From Flavobacteriales bacterium (GTDB lineage Bacteria > Bacteroidota > Bacteroidia > Flavobacteriales_E > Vicingaceae): 64,000 nt of DNA. The notes below the pieces were generated by a model. That model was not told where the DNA came from. It searched no databases and saw nothing but the letters and a program-made list of their open reading frames with translations. The DNA lies in the NCBI GenBank assembly GCA_013359255.1, contig JABWCF010000009.1, forward strand, positions 1 through 64,000. Direction: 5' to 3'. This document shows positions 39,997 to 48,296 of this stretch, one piece after another (position 1 is the first letter of the stretch; the number at the start of each line of letters is the position of its first letter). The translations under genes and the position numbers were made by a program.

Positions 39997-40407
39997 ATGA
40001 AAATGCTAATTGATAAAAACAAAAAGTTAAATACAATTCAAAATGAATTTGAAAAAATATTTCCGTTTTTGAAAATTGAATTTTACAAAAGGGCACATTC
40101 TCAGGGAGAAGGTTCTGCAAAGAAAAACACGTTGGACGTTGAACTAACGATTGGAGAGGTACAAAAAAAGAATGCGTCCGGCACAATTGAAATTCACAAG
40201 CTGATGACTGTTGCCGAACTGGAAAGCGCATTTACTGAAGTATTTGGATTAGCGGTACAAGTGTTCAGAAAGTCAGGCAAGGTTTGGTTGCAAACAACGA
40301 CAACCGATGATTGGACACTTGCAGAGCAAGATCAAAGAGCAAGTGAAAAAGTGGCTACTGCCGAAGAAAATATAATTGACTCAATGGATCGCCAGGAATT
40401 GGAATAA
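39997..40407 (+). CDS. conserved-looking hypothetical protein
   Basis: A 136-aa cytosolic protein placed between two Usp genes (gaps 18 and 20 bp). It shows FEKIFPFLKIEFYKRAHSQGEG, a middle strand set with TIGEVQKKNASGTIEIHKLMTVAELESAFTEVFGLAVQVFRKSG.. (broken here over several strands) and an acidic tail SMDRQELE. No domain is recognised. Tight embedding suggests a stress-linked accessory function. Confidence 0.6.
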   Translation: MKMLIDKNKKLNTIQNEFEKIFPFLKIEFYKRAHSQGEGSAKKNTLDVELTIGEVQKKNASGTIEIHKLMTVAELESAFTEVFGLAVQVFRKSGKVWLQTTTTDDWTLAEQDQRASEKVATAEENIIDSMDRQELE

Positions 40408-40427
40408 TAATCTTTAAAAAAGCACCG

Positions 40428-41261
40428 ATGAAAGCAATACTTGTACCAACTGATTTTTCTACAAATGCGAATAACGCATTAAAATATGCCAACGCATTTG
40501 CGCAAGCTGCAAAAAATAAATTAGTATTACTGAATGTTTATAAGCCCATAGTAGGGAAGTATAATATTATACCCGGAATAATTGCAGAAGAAACTGCGAC
40601 AGCAAAAATGGAGAATCAAAAAAAGCTAAAAAACTTGCATAACAAATATGTAAAGGTAGCTTGTGCGGAGTTGGTAAACGTTGGCGATCCAATAGATGAA
40701 ATTATTAACACATCTAAAAAAAATAGAACTGACATCATCATCATGGGCACACACGGTGCAACTGGCCTGCAAGAGGCTCTTTTTGGCAGCAATACAGCAA
40801 AACTGATTTCAAAATCTAAACTACCTGTACTTGCGATCCCGCAGCGTTATCGTTTCAAAAAAATAAAAACAATTGTTTACGCCTCCGACCTGAAAAACCC
40901 AGTGAATGAGTTAAAACTCCTTATTCCAATAGCCAAATCACTCAACGCAACAATAGAAATTTTAAATCTTAATTATGGTTGGGATAAAAATGAAAATAAA
41001 AGGAAGACACTTGAAGGGAAAATAAAATCGTTGAGCTATAAAAAAATAAAACTTGTTGAGCAAAAGGCAAACATTGAGCAGTCCATGTCAGCGCAGATCA
41101 AAAAATATCTAAAAAAACGAAAGCCCGAAATTTTTGCTATGTTCCCTGAAGAAAAATCCTGGTTTGATAAAATATTTATTAGCAGCAAAACCGAAGAACT
41201 TGCGTACCAGTTAAAAGTTCCATTGCTTTCAATTAGAAAATCCATTGTTAACGCAAAATAA
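40428..41261 (+). CDS. double-domain universal stress protein (3 of 5)
   Basis: A 277-aa double Usp. Domain 1: KAILVPTDFSTNANNALKYAN with GTHGATGLQEALFGSNTAKL and LPVLAIPQRYRF. Domain 2: TIVYASDLKNPVNELKLLIP, ending SWFDKIFISSKTEELAYQ and VPLLSIR; no ATP motif. Middle of the Usp series. Confidence 0.9.
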   Translation: MKAILVPTDFSTNANNALKYANAFAQAAKNKLVLLNVYKPIVGKYNIIPGIIAEETATAKMENQKKLKNLHNKYVKVACAELVNVGDPIDEIINTSKKNRTDIIIMGTHGATGLQEALFGSNTAKLISKSKLPVLAIPQRYRFKKIKTIVYASDLKNPVNELKLLIPIAKSLNATIEILNLNYGWDKNENKRKTLEGKIKSLSYKKIKLVEQKANIEQSMSAQIKKYLKKRKPEIFAMFPEEKSWFDKIFISSKTEELAYQLKVPLLSIRKSIVNAK

Positions 41262-41273
41262 AATTTAAACGCC

Positions 41274-42098
41274 ATGAAAATTCTAATCCCGACCGATTTT
41301 TCAAAATTGTCAAAAGTGGCTGTTCACTATGCCGTTAAAATGACAAAAAAACTCGATGCTGAATTCATTTTACTACATGTAGTGCATATTGATGCCCCTC
41401 CTCGTGCTGCGGTTGCTGTTAAAATTAAAAGCATAGAGGATGCGATGGTTGATAATGCAAAGCAGGATTGTATTCAACTAATTAATGATATTAAATCAGA
41501 GAATAGAGGCAAGCTCAACATATCCTGCAAAATTATAAAAGGATATCCTGTTGAAAGCGTGGTGGGGAATTTTGCACATCATAATGATATTTCACTCATC
41601 ATTATGGGAACCAAAGGTGCTACGGGATTAAAAAAGGTTTTGATGGGCAGTAACGCAACGGCAGTAATAAATAACAGCGACATTCCTGTAATTACCGTTC
41701 CTGAGTTTGCACGGTTTAAAAACCTGAAACGTATTGTTTATGCTACCGATATGACGAACATAAATACAGAAATGAAAACACTTGTTCCATTGGCAAAACT
41801 GTTTGATGCAACTGTACATATTTTACATATTATTTCACCAAAATCAAAAAAGAAAATTGACAAAAACAAAATAATCACCGATGTAACCACGAAAATGAAA
41901 TATCCGAAAATCACCTTTCATATTTTAATGCATGATGACATTACAGAGGGTATAGATGAATACATTGCCGGTACAAAAGCCGATATGCTGGCTATGTTCA
42001 CACATAACCTGACATTTTTTGAAAGACTGTTTGGCAAGAGTGTTACCCGTCAGATGGCTTTTCAAAGCTGGATTCCCTTATTGACAATGAAAAAATAG
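41274..42098 (+). CDS. double-domain universal stress protein (4 of 5)
   Basis: A 274-aa double Usp. Domain 1: KILIPTDFSKLSKVAVHYAV with GTKGATGLKKVLMGSNATAV and IPVITVPEFARF. Domain 2: IVYATDMTNINTEMKTLVP, ending TFFERLFGKSVTRQMAFQ and IPLLTM. The downstream VKOR-like gene starts 5 bp later. Confidence 0.9.
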   Translation: MKILIPTDFSKLSKVAVHYAVKMTKKLDAEFILLHVVHIDAPPRAAVAVKIKSIEDAMVDNAKQDCIQLINDIKSENRGKLNISCKIIKGYPVESVVGNFAHHNDISLIIMGTKGATGLKKVLMGSNATAVINNSDIPVITVPEFARFKNLKRIVYATDMTNINTEMKTLVPLAKLFDATVHILHIISPKSKKKIDKNKIITDVTTKMKYPKITFHILMHDDITEGIDEYIAGTKADMLAMFTHNLTFFERLFGKSVTRQMAFQSWIPLLTMKK

Positions 42099-42103
42099 AG
42101 ATT

Positions 42104-42529
42104 ATGAATAACTACGTTACAGCAATATTGATTACCGCAGCAATTGGCATCGTCAATACGATTTATCTATCATGGTGCTGTATTACAAAAAGAGATGTAA
42201 AATGCTTATTTCTGCCTCCTAAACAATGTCTTAAAGTGCAATACAGCAAATACAGTCGCACAATGGGTATTCCCAATCCTTATCTTGGTTTAGCTATGCT
42301 TCTTGCAATCATAATTCTAACATTTCTATTTATTGAGGCTATTCTCCCCTTTTGGACAATATTTGCAATTGTATCAGCTGGGGTTCTCTTTTCATTCTAC
42401 TTTTTATTCATACAGGCATTTATTCTCAAAGCATTCTGCACCTGGTGTGTGTTGTCAGCCATCGTTTTTACCGTGCTTTTTGTTTTATCACTTCTACAAA
42501 TGATTTTATTGCATCCTAACCAAATTTGA
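42104..42529 (+). CDS. vitamin K epoxide reductase-like membrane protein
   Basis: A 141-aa, four-helix membrane protein. A periplasmic-side Cys pair (Cys34, Cys42), a GIPNPYLGLAML helix start, and the quinone-side redox motif C-T-W-C (residues 112-115, AFCTWCVLSA) match VKOR family proteins, which couple disulfide formation to quinone reduction. A DsbA-like partner is not adjacent. Located between Usp genes, it may maintain periplasmic disulfides under stress. Confidence 0.75.
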   Translation: MNNYVTAILITAAIGIVNTIYLSWCCITKRDVKCLFLPPKQCLKVQYSKYSRTMGIPNPYLGLAMLLAIIILTFLFIEAILPFWTIFAIVSAGVLFSFYFLFIQAFILKAFCTWCVLSAIVFTVLFVLSLLQMILLHPNQI

Positions 42530-42534
42530 AAATT

Positions 42535-42963
42535 ATGAAAAACCGTCACATAAATACAAGCAGGATTATTGGCATGTTACTTTTTTTACTTTATGCTATG
42601 TCCTGCTCTAACGATAAGCCACAGGCGAACGAGAATGAAAAAATTAGCGCATCTGATTCAACCGAGATAAAATTTCAGACGATGAAAGAAAAATATAGCC
42701 AACTGGTCAAAGAAAAAATAATTGAGGCAGATAAAAAGATTGAAGATCTGAATGAGCAACTTGATAGGGAGAAAGGAAAGCTAAAAAACAAACTCAAAGA
42801 GGAAATAGCCGAATGGCAGGCAAAAAGAAAAATACTCAAAGAAACCTGGGACAAAATTGAAAAAATTACCAAAGATAATTGGGAGAGCTTTGAAAAAGAA
42901 ATGAAAGACGCATTAGGAATGGAGCAAGATAGTGTAAAAGCAAAGCAAACAAATAACAAATAA
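42535..42963 (+). CDS. coiled-coil lipoprotein
   Basis: A 142-aa predicted lipoprotein. Signal sequence with lipobox L-Y-A-M-S-C after a hydrophobic stretch (IIGMLLFLLYAMSC), then a Lys/Glu-rich coiled coil across residues 50-125 (KIIEADKKIEDLNEQLDREK). ATG 42535 is chosen over an in-frame TTG at 42526 that overlaps the upstream stop. Envelope spacer or scaffold; function unknown. Confidence 0.75.
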   Translation: MKNRHINTSRIIGMLLFLLYAMSCSNDKPQANENEKISASDSTEIKFQTMKEKYSQLVKEKIIEADKKIEDLNEQLDREKGKLKNKLKEEIAEWQAKRKILKETWDKIEKITKDNWESFEKEMKDALGMEQDSVKAKQTNNK

Positions 42964-42970
42964 TATTTTC

Positions 42971-43807
42971 ATGAAGAAAATTCTTGTGCCAACAGACTTC
43001 TCAATCCTTGCTGATTATGCAGTGCATTACGCAATGAAGCTGGCAAAGGAATTTAATGCTTCTATCATTCTTTATCACTCTTTCATTCCATTTGAAAGCG
43101 GTTTTTACCCCCTCGCTCAAAGTAAAAAGGAAAACAAGGAGACAGAGGATAATTTAATTAAGCGTCTTGCTAAAATTAAGGACGAACTTTTGAAATCAAA
43201 CAAAAATGTTCCTGTTTCCGTTCATGTTGATCGGGGGCCGGAAAGTTTTCAATTAGTAGAGTTTTGCAAGAAAAAGAAAATTGACTTAATAGTAATGGGA
43301 ACGAAAGGCGCAAGTGGACTAAAAGAGGTTGTTATTGGAAGCTTTACTGCCGATACAATGACTAAAGCTCCTTGCCCTGTATTAGCGATTCCGCAAAAAT
43401 GTAAGTTTAAAATACCTAAAAAAATAACTTTCGCATCCAATTATCACAAAAAAGACATTCAGTCTATCAAACTCCTTTTAAAATGGAATGAACCGTTTAA
43501 GGCAAAAATCAATATCCTGCATATAGATGATGGGGAACTCATACCCGCAGCGGAAGAAGAAGTATTCGGGAATTATAAAAGAAAAATTGAAAAGCAGTGT
43601 GAAGACATTTCTCTTTCTTTTCAGCATATTGATGGTAAGGACATCTCAAAAGCAATTTTACACATTACCTTAAACGATAAAACAGATATTTTAAGTTTAT
43701 CTCCAATAAAAAGAGAAGGAATTTGGACCCGCTTGTTTCATAAAAGCATAACAAAAACTACCGCATACCATCTCCGTATGCCTGTACTTACAATTCCGAT
43801 TAAATAA
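42971..43807 (+). CDS. double-domain universal stress protein (5 of 5)
   Basis: A 278-aa double Usp. Domain 1: KKILVPTDFSILADYAVHYAM with GTKGASGLKEVVIGSFTADT, where Phe replaces the Asn of the G-S-N motif, then CPVLAIPQKCKF. Domain 2: KITFASNYHKKDIQSIKLL, ending GIWTRLFHKSITKTTAYH and MPVLTIPIK. The most divergent of the five; ATP binding in domain 1 may be altered. Confidence 0.9.
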   Translation: MKKILVPTDFSILADYAVHYAMKLAKEFNASIILYHSFIPFESGFYPLAQSKKENKETEDNLIKRLAKIKDELLKSNKNVPVSVHVDRGPESFQLVEFCKKKKIDLIVMGTKGASGLKEVVIGSFTADTMTKAPCPVLAIPQKCKFKIPKKITFASNYHKKDIQSIKLLLKWNEPFKAKINILHIDDGELIPAAEEEVFGNYKRKIEKQCEDISLSFQHIDGKDISKAILHITLNDKTDILSLSPIKREGIWTRLFHKSITKTTAYHLRMPVLTIPIK

Positions 43808-43835
43808 AAATGAATTTATATTTTAACATTTCATA

Positions 43836-44324
43836 ATGACACCAGATGTTTTGCTATTATCACTCGCTTTAATCCTTTGTATCATTGGGATGGCAGGATG
43901 TATTATTCCGGGGCTGCCCGGCACTCCGCTTAACTACGCAGCGATGCTTATAGTACAATGGAGATTAAACACCTTTGAAACCTATACGCTCCTTATTTTC
44001 GGAATACTCACCATTGCTGTATTAGTTATTGACTATCTACTACCTGTTTGGTTTGCAAAAAAATTCGGAGCTACGAAGCAGGGAATATGGGGAAGCGTTA
44101 TAGGAATGTTAGTCGGAATATTTTTTACTCCAATTGGAATGATTTTGGGAATGTTGATTGGTGCAATTGCCGGAGATATTTTGGCAGGTAGAACTTCCGG
44201 GGAGGCAACCCGGTCTGGTGTTGCAACATTTTTTGGAACGCTTTTATCCCTTGGATTAAAATTAGGAGTTTCAGCGGTAATCTCAGTGCTTGCTTTTTAC
44301 GAAAGTTTTCGTTTCTTTTTTTAA
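43836..44324 (+). CDS. DUF456 membrane protein
   Basis: A 162-aa integral membrane protein with four to five helices and glycine-rich hairpins (GMAGCIIPGLPGTPLNYAAML; GIWGSVIGMLVGIFFTPIGMILGMLIGAIAGDIL), typical of DUF456. No function is established for the family. It lies 9 bp before ppsA. Confidence 0.85.
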   Translation: MTPDVLLLSLALILCIIGMAGCIIPGLPGTPLNYAAMLIVQWRLNTFETYTLLIFGILTIAVLVIDYLLPVWFAKKFGATKQGIWGSVIGMLVGIFFTPIGMILGMLIGAIAGDILAGRTSGEATRSGVATFFGTLLSLGLKLGVSAVISVLAFYESFRFFF

Positions 44325-44333
44325 ATATTATTT

Positions 44334-46745
44334 ATGACTATGGATTACATATTACTTTTCAACCAAATTAGTATTGCCGATATTGCCAAAGTTGGCGGTA
44401 AAAATGCTTCGCTCGGTGAAATGTACAATCAGTTAAATCCAAAAGGGATTGGCATTCCTAATGGCTTTGCATTAACAGCAGATGCGTTTCGGTTATTTCG
44501 TAAGCAAAATGATATAGATCAACAACTAAATGATTTGTTGTTATCGTTAGATACGGAGCATTATTCAAACCTTACCACAATTGGCGAAACGGCAAGAACC
44601 TTGATTTTATCCGGAACATTTCCAACCGAAATTATTGATGCGATCAATGAAGCATATAAAACACTTTCCAATGATTGTGAAATTCAAAATTTAGATGTAG
44701 CTGTTCGCAGTAGTGCTACTGCCGAAGATTTACCAACTGCAAGTTTTGCAGGAAGAATGGAATCCTTCCTCAATATTAGCGGAGAAAAACAATTACTTGA
44801 AGCCGTTCATCGCTGTTACGCTTCTTTATTTACCGATCGTGCCATTAAATACCGTCATGATATGGGCTTTACCGGAATAGATGTTGCTATTTCGGTTGGT
44901 GTGCAGCAAATGGTGCGAAGCGATAAGGCATCATCGGGCGTTGCATTTACAATTGACCCGGATAGCGGATTTGAAAATGGTATTGTCATAAACAGCAGTT
45001 GGGGATTGGGCGAAAACATTGTACAGGGCCGGGTAACCCCCGATGAATGGCTTGTGTTTAAACCCACACTTTTTGACAAGCAATTAAATCCAATTCTAAA
45101 AAGTCATTGTGGAAGAAAAGAATTTACAATGCTGTATGTTGAAAATGCGACTAATGCATCAGCCGAAAAAACTATTGCAAATATTGATACATCTACAGAG
45201 AAGCAGAAAGAATTTTCACTTACAAAAAATGAAGTTATTCAGCTTGCCCAATGGTGTTACAAAATTGAACAACACTATGGTAAAGCAATGGATATTGAAT
45301 GGGCAAAAGACGGATTAAATGGTCAACTGTACATTGTACAGGCAAGACCGGAAACCGTACACGGAAAAAAGAAGAAAAAAGTACGGGAAATATTTACGCT
45401 CAAAGAAAAAGGTAAACTCCTTACGAAAGGAATTGCATTAGGTGATAAAATAGCTACAGGAAAAGCCCGGATTATTCTCCATCCGCAAGATGGAGACCAA
45501 TTGCAAAAAGGAGAAATATTGGTGACAGATATTACTAATCCTGATTGGGATCCGGTATTGAAAAAGGCAGCAGCTATCATTACCAATAAAGGTGGCAGAA
45601 CAAGCCATGCAGCAATTGTTGCAAGAGAATTAGGAACAGTTGCGGTGGTAGGTTGCGGAAACGCTACTGACGTTATTAAAGATGGACAGGAAATTACCGT
45701 TTCTTGTGCCGAAGGAAAAGAGGGGAATATATATGATGGTATTTTAAAATGGGATATAAAAGAACAGGATTATAGCCATTTGCCAATGCCCAAAACTAAT
45801 CCCATGTTTATTCTTGCCGACCCTGACCGGGCCTTCGAGCTAACCAATTATCCAAACAAAGGCGTTGGCTTATTGCGTTTAGAGTTTGCCATCAGCAACA
45901 GCATTCGCATTCATCCTTTAGCTTTAATTGAACCTGAAAAAATAACAGACGAAAAAACAAGAACAGAAATAAACGAACTAACAATAGATTATACTGATGG
46001 TAAAACTTATTTCATTGACAAACTTGCCGAAGCGGTATCAATGGTTGCCGCAGCATTTTACCCCAAAGATGTAATTGTGCGAATGAGTGATTTTAAAAGT
46101 AATGAATATGCAAATTTGATTGGCGGAAAATATTTTGAACCTCAGGAGGAAAACCCGATGATTGGCTTGCGAGGAGCATCCCGCTATTACAGCGATTTTT
46201 ACAGGAAAGGCTTTGCATTGGAATGTGATGCTATGAAAAAGGTGCGGAATGAAATGGGAATGACCAATGTAAAACTGATGATCCCCTTTTGCCGTACGAT
46301 AGAAGAAGGCGAAAAAGTAATTGCGGAAATGGCTGCAAACGGATTAAAACAAGGCGAGAATGGACTTGAAATATATGTAATGATAGAAATACCAAGCAAT
46401 GTTTTATTAGCGGATGAGTTTGCAAAATTGTTTGATGGTTTTTCCATCGGCTCCAATGATTTAACGCAACTTACTTTAGGTTTGGATAGAGATTCTGCGT
46501 TGGTTAGTTATTTGTTCAACGAAGAAAATCCCGCAGTAAAAGGGTTAATAAAAGAAACTATTCGGGCTGCAAAACGAAACAACATAAAAGTAGGTTTGTG
46601 CGGACAAGCTCCAAGTGATATTCCCGCCTTTGCGAAGTTTTTGGTGGAAGAGGGCATTGATAGTATTTCGTTCAATCCTGATGCGTTAATTAAAGGAATT
46701 GAAAATATTATAGAGGCAGAGAAATATGAAAGCATTAGTTTATAG
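44334..46745 (+). CDS. ppsA: phosphoenolpyruvate synthase
   Basis: Converts pyruvate + ATP + water to PEP + AMP + phosphate. 803 aa, normal length. N-terminal ATP-binding domain (VGGKNASLGEMYNQL; AVRSSATAEDLPTASFAG), central swivelling domain with the phospho-His in GGRTSHAAIVARELG, and C-terminal TIM barrel (LMIPFCRTIEEGEKVI; SIGSNDLTQLTLGLDRDS; GLCGQAPSD). ATG at 44334 or 44340. Between Usp/DUF456 and acs genes it points to gluconeogenic, low-energy carbon use, as in hypoxia regulons. Confidence 0.95.
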   Translation: MTMDYILLFNQISIADIAKVGGKNASLGEMYNQLNPKGIGIPNGFALTADAFRLFRKQNDIDQQLNDLLLSLDTEHYSNLTTIGETARTLILSGTFPTEIIDAINEAYKTLSNDCEIQNLDVAVRSSATAEDLPTASFAGRMESFLNISGEKQLLEAVHRCYASLFTDRAIKYRHDMGFTGIDVAISVGVQQMVRSDKASSGVAFTIDPDSGFENGIVINSSWGLGENIVQGRVTPDEWLVFKPTLFDKQLNPILKSHCGRKEFTMLYVENATNASAEKTIANIDTSTEKQKEFSLTKNEVIQLAQWCYKIEQHYGKAMDIEWAKDGLNGQLYIVQARPETVHGKKKKKVREIFTLKEKGKLLTKGIALGDKIATGKARIILHPQDGDQLQKGEILVTDITNPDWDPVLKKAAAIITNKGGRTSHAAIVARELGTVAVVGCGNATDVIKDGQEITVSCAEGKEGNIYDGILKWDIKEQDYSHLPMPKTNPMFILADPDRAFELTNYPNKGVGLLRLEFAISNSIRIHPLALIEPEKITDEKTRTEINELTIDYTDGKTYFIDKLAEAVSMVAAAFYPKDVIVRMSDFKSNEYANLIGGKYFEPQEENPMIGLRGASRYYSDFYRKGFALECDAMKKVRNEMGMTNVKLMIPFCRTIEEGEKVIAEMAANGLKQGENGLEIYVMIEIPSNVLLADEFAKLFDGFSIGSNDLTQLTLGLDRDSALVSYLFNEENPAVKGLIKETIRAAKRNNIKVGLCGQAPSDIPAFAKFLVEEGIDSISFNPDALIKGIENIIEAEKYESISL

Positions 46746-46840
46746 CATTCTCAGGTTTGTAATACCAATTAGGATTCTTGAAGGCTTCATAGGATAATTG
46801 AGATTTGGAAAGTAATAATAAACAATTAAAAATAAATAAA

Positions 46841-47596
46841 ATGGAAACAACATTCAAAAATAAAGTAGCTATTATAACCGGTGGCTCATTCGGAATTGGT
46901 AAAGCTACTGCCATTGCATTCGCAAAAAAAGGGGCCAGAGTTGCAATTGCAGACTTGGTGGAAGATGCAGAAACAGTAAATGCAATCAAAGCACTGGGAG
47001 GTGAAGCAATTTTTATTAAATGCGATGTGTCGAAAACAGAAGATGTAAAAGCAATGATAGGAAAAACAATCTCCACTTTTGGAAGGTTAGATTATGCTTT
47101 CAACAACGCAGGCATTGAAGGAAGCAACGGGACTACGCAGGAATGTACAGAAGAAAATTGGGATAAAACCATAGCCGTAAACCTGAAAGGTATTTGGCTT
47201 TGCATGAAACATGAAATCCCTGAAATGCTCAAACAAGGCAAGGGGATAATCATCAACTGTGCATCCATAGCAGGATTAGTTGGGTTTCCTGGCTTACCTG
47301 CTTATGTAGCATCTAAACACGGTGTAATAGGATTAACAAAAACATCTGCATTAGAATGTGCTAAACTTGGAATCAGAGTGAATGCCGTTTGTCCGGGGGC
47401 AATAAAAACGCCAATGATTGACAGGATTACCGGGAACAAAAAAGAAGTGGAAGCACAATTTGCAGGTATGGAACCAATTGGGCGACTTGGTCAGCCTGAA
47501 GAAGTTGCCAATGCTGTGCTGTGGCTGTGCTCTGATGAAGCATCATTTGTAACCGGACACGCAATGACAGTAGATGGCGGTTGGGTGGCACAATAA
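46841..47596 (+). CDS. short-chain dehydrogenase/reductase
   Basis: A 251-aa classical SDR. Cofactor loop TGGSFGIGKATA, NNAGIEG, catalytic Ser and Tyr-x-x-x-Lys in CASIAG..YVASKHG, and C-terminal MTVDGGWVAQ. The Asp after beta-2 (VAIADLVEDAE) suggests NAD(H) preference. Substrate unknown. ATG 46841 is chosen over the TTG at 46805. Confidence 0.92.
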   Translation: METTFKNKVAIITGGSFGIGKATAIAFAKKGARVAIADLVEDAETVNAIKALGGEAIFIKCDVSKTEDVKAMIGKTISTFGRLDYAFNNAGIEGSNGTTQECTEENWDKTIAVNLKGIWLCMKHEIPEMLKQGKGIIINCASIAGLVGFPGLPAYVASKHGVIGLTKTSALECAKLGIRVNAVCPGAIKTPMIDRITGNKKEVEAQFAGMEPIGRLGQPEEVANAVLWLCSDEASFVTGHAMTVDGGWVAQ

Positions 47597-47633
47597 CACC
47601 CATTCATTAAAATTAGATTTATAGACACAACAT

Positions 47634-48296
47634 ATGCAGAAGATAAACAAATACAAAGCGCACCCCTGGCACGGAATTGATCCGGGATCAAATGCACCTG
47701 ATGAAGTGATAGTTTACATAGAGGTTGTCCCTACAGACACCGTGAAATATGAAATAGATAAAACAAGCGGTTTCCTGATGATTGACAGGCCTCAGAAATT
47801 TTCAAATGTTGCCCCAGCTCTCTATGGATTTATACCGCAAACTTATTGTGGCGAATTAATAGCAGAATATGATTCTAAGAAAACAGGGAAAAGAATAGGA
47901 AAAGGCGATGGCGACCCATTAGATATTTGCGTGTTAAGCGAGCGCCATATCTCCAATGGTGATATCCTGCTTCACGCAATTCCAATCGGTGGATTAAGAA
48001 TGATTGATAAAGGAGAAGCAGATGATAAAATAATTGCCGTGCTCAAAGGTGATGAGGTTTATGCTTCATGGTCAGATATAGAACATGTTCCCGAAACAAT
48101 AATTAACAGATTAAAACATTATTTTCTTACTTATAAAAACATTCCAGGCAAAGAGGCCTCTGGGATAGAAATTGCAAGTGTTTTTGGAAAAGAAGAAGCG
48201 CATGCGGTGATAAAAAAGTGCATTGAAGATTATCGACTCAACTTTGAAGCAATAGAATTAAAAATTAAAAAGATCAAACATGAAAATCGAAATTAA
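47634..48296 (+). CDS. ppa: inorganic pyrophosphatase, family I
   Basis: Hydrolyses the PPi released by acetyl-CoA synthetase and other ligases. 220 aa with YGFIPQTYCGELI, the metal-binding GDGDPLDICVLSER and IGGLRMIDKGEADDKIIAV motifs. Its last 17 bp overlap the start of acs, so PPi removal is translationally tied to acetate activation. The chain is longer than the E. coli enzyme (about 175 aa) in the N- and C-terminal parts. Confidence 0.93.
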   Translation: MQKINKYKAHPWHGIDPGSNAPDEVIVYIEVVPTDTVKYEIDKTSGFLMIDRPQKFSNVAPALYGFIPQTYCGELIAEYDSKKTGKRIGKGDGDPLDICVLSERHISNGDILLHAIPIGGLRMIDKGEADDKIIAVLKGDEVYASWSDIEHVPETIINRLKHYFLTYKNIPGKEASGIEIASVFGKEEAHAVIKKCIEDYRLNFEAIELKIKKIKHENRN

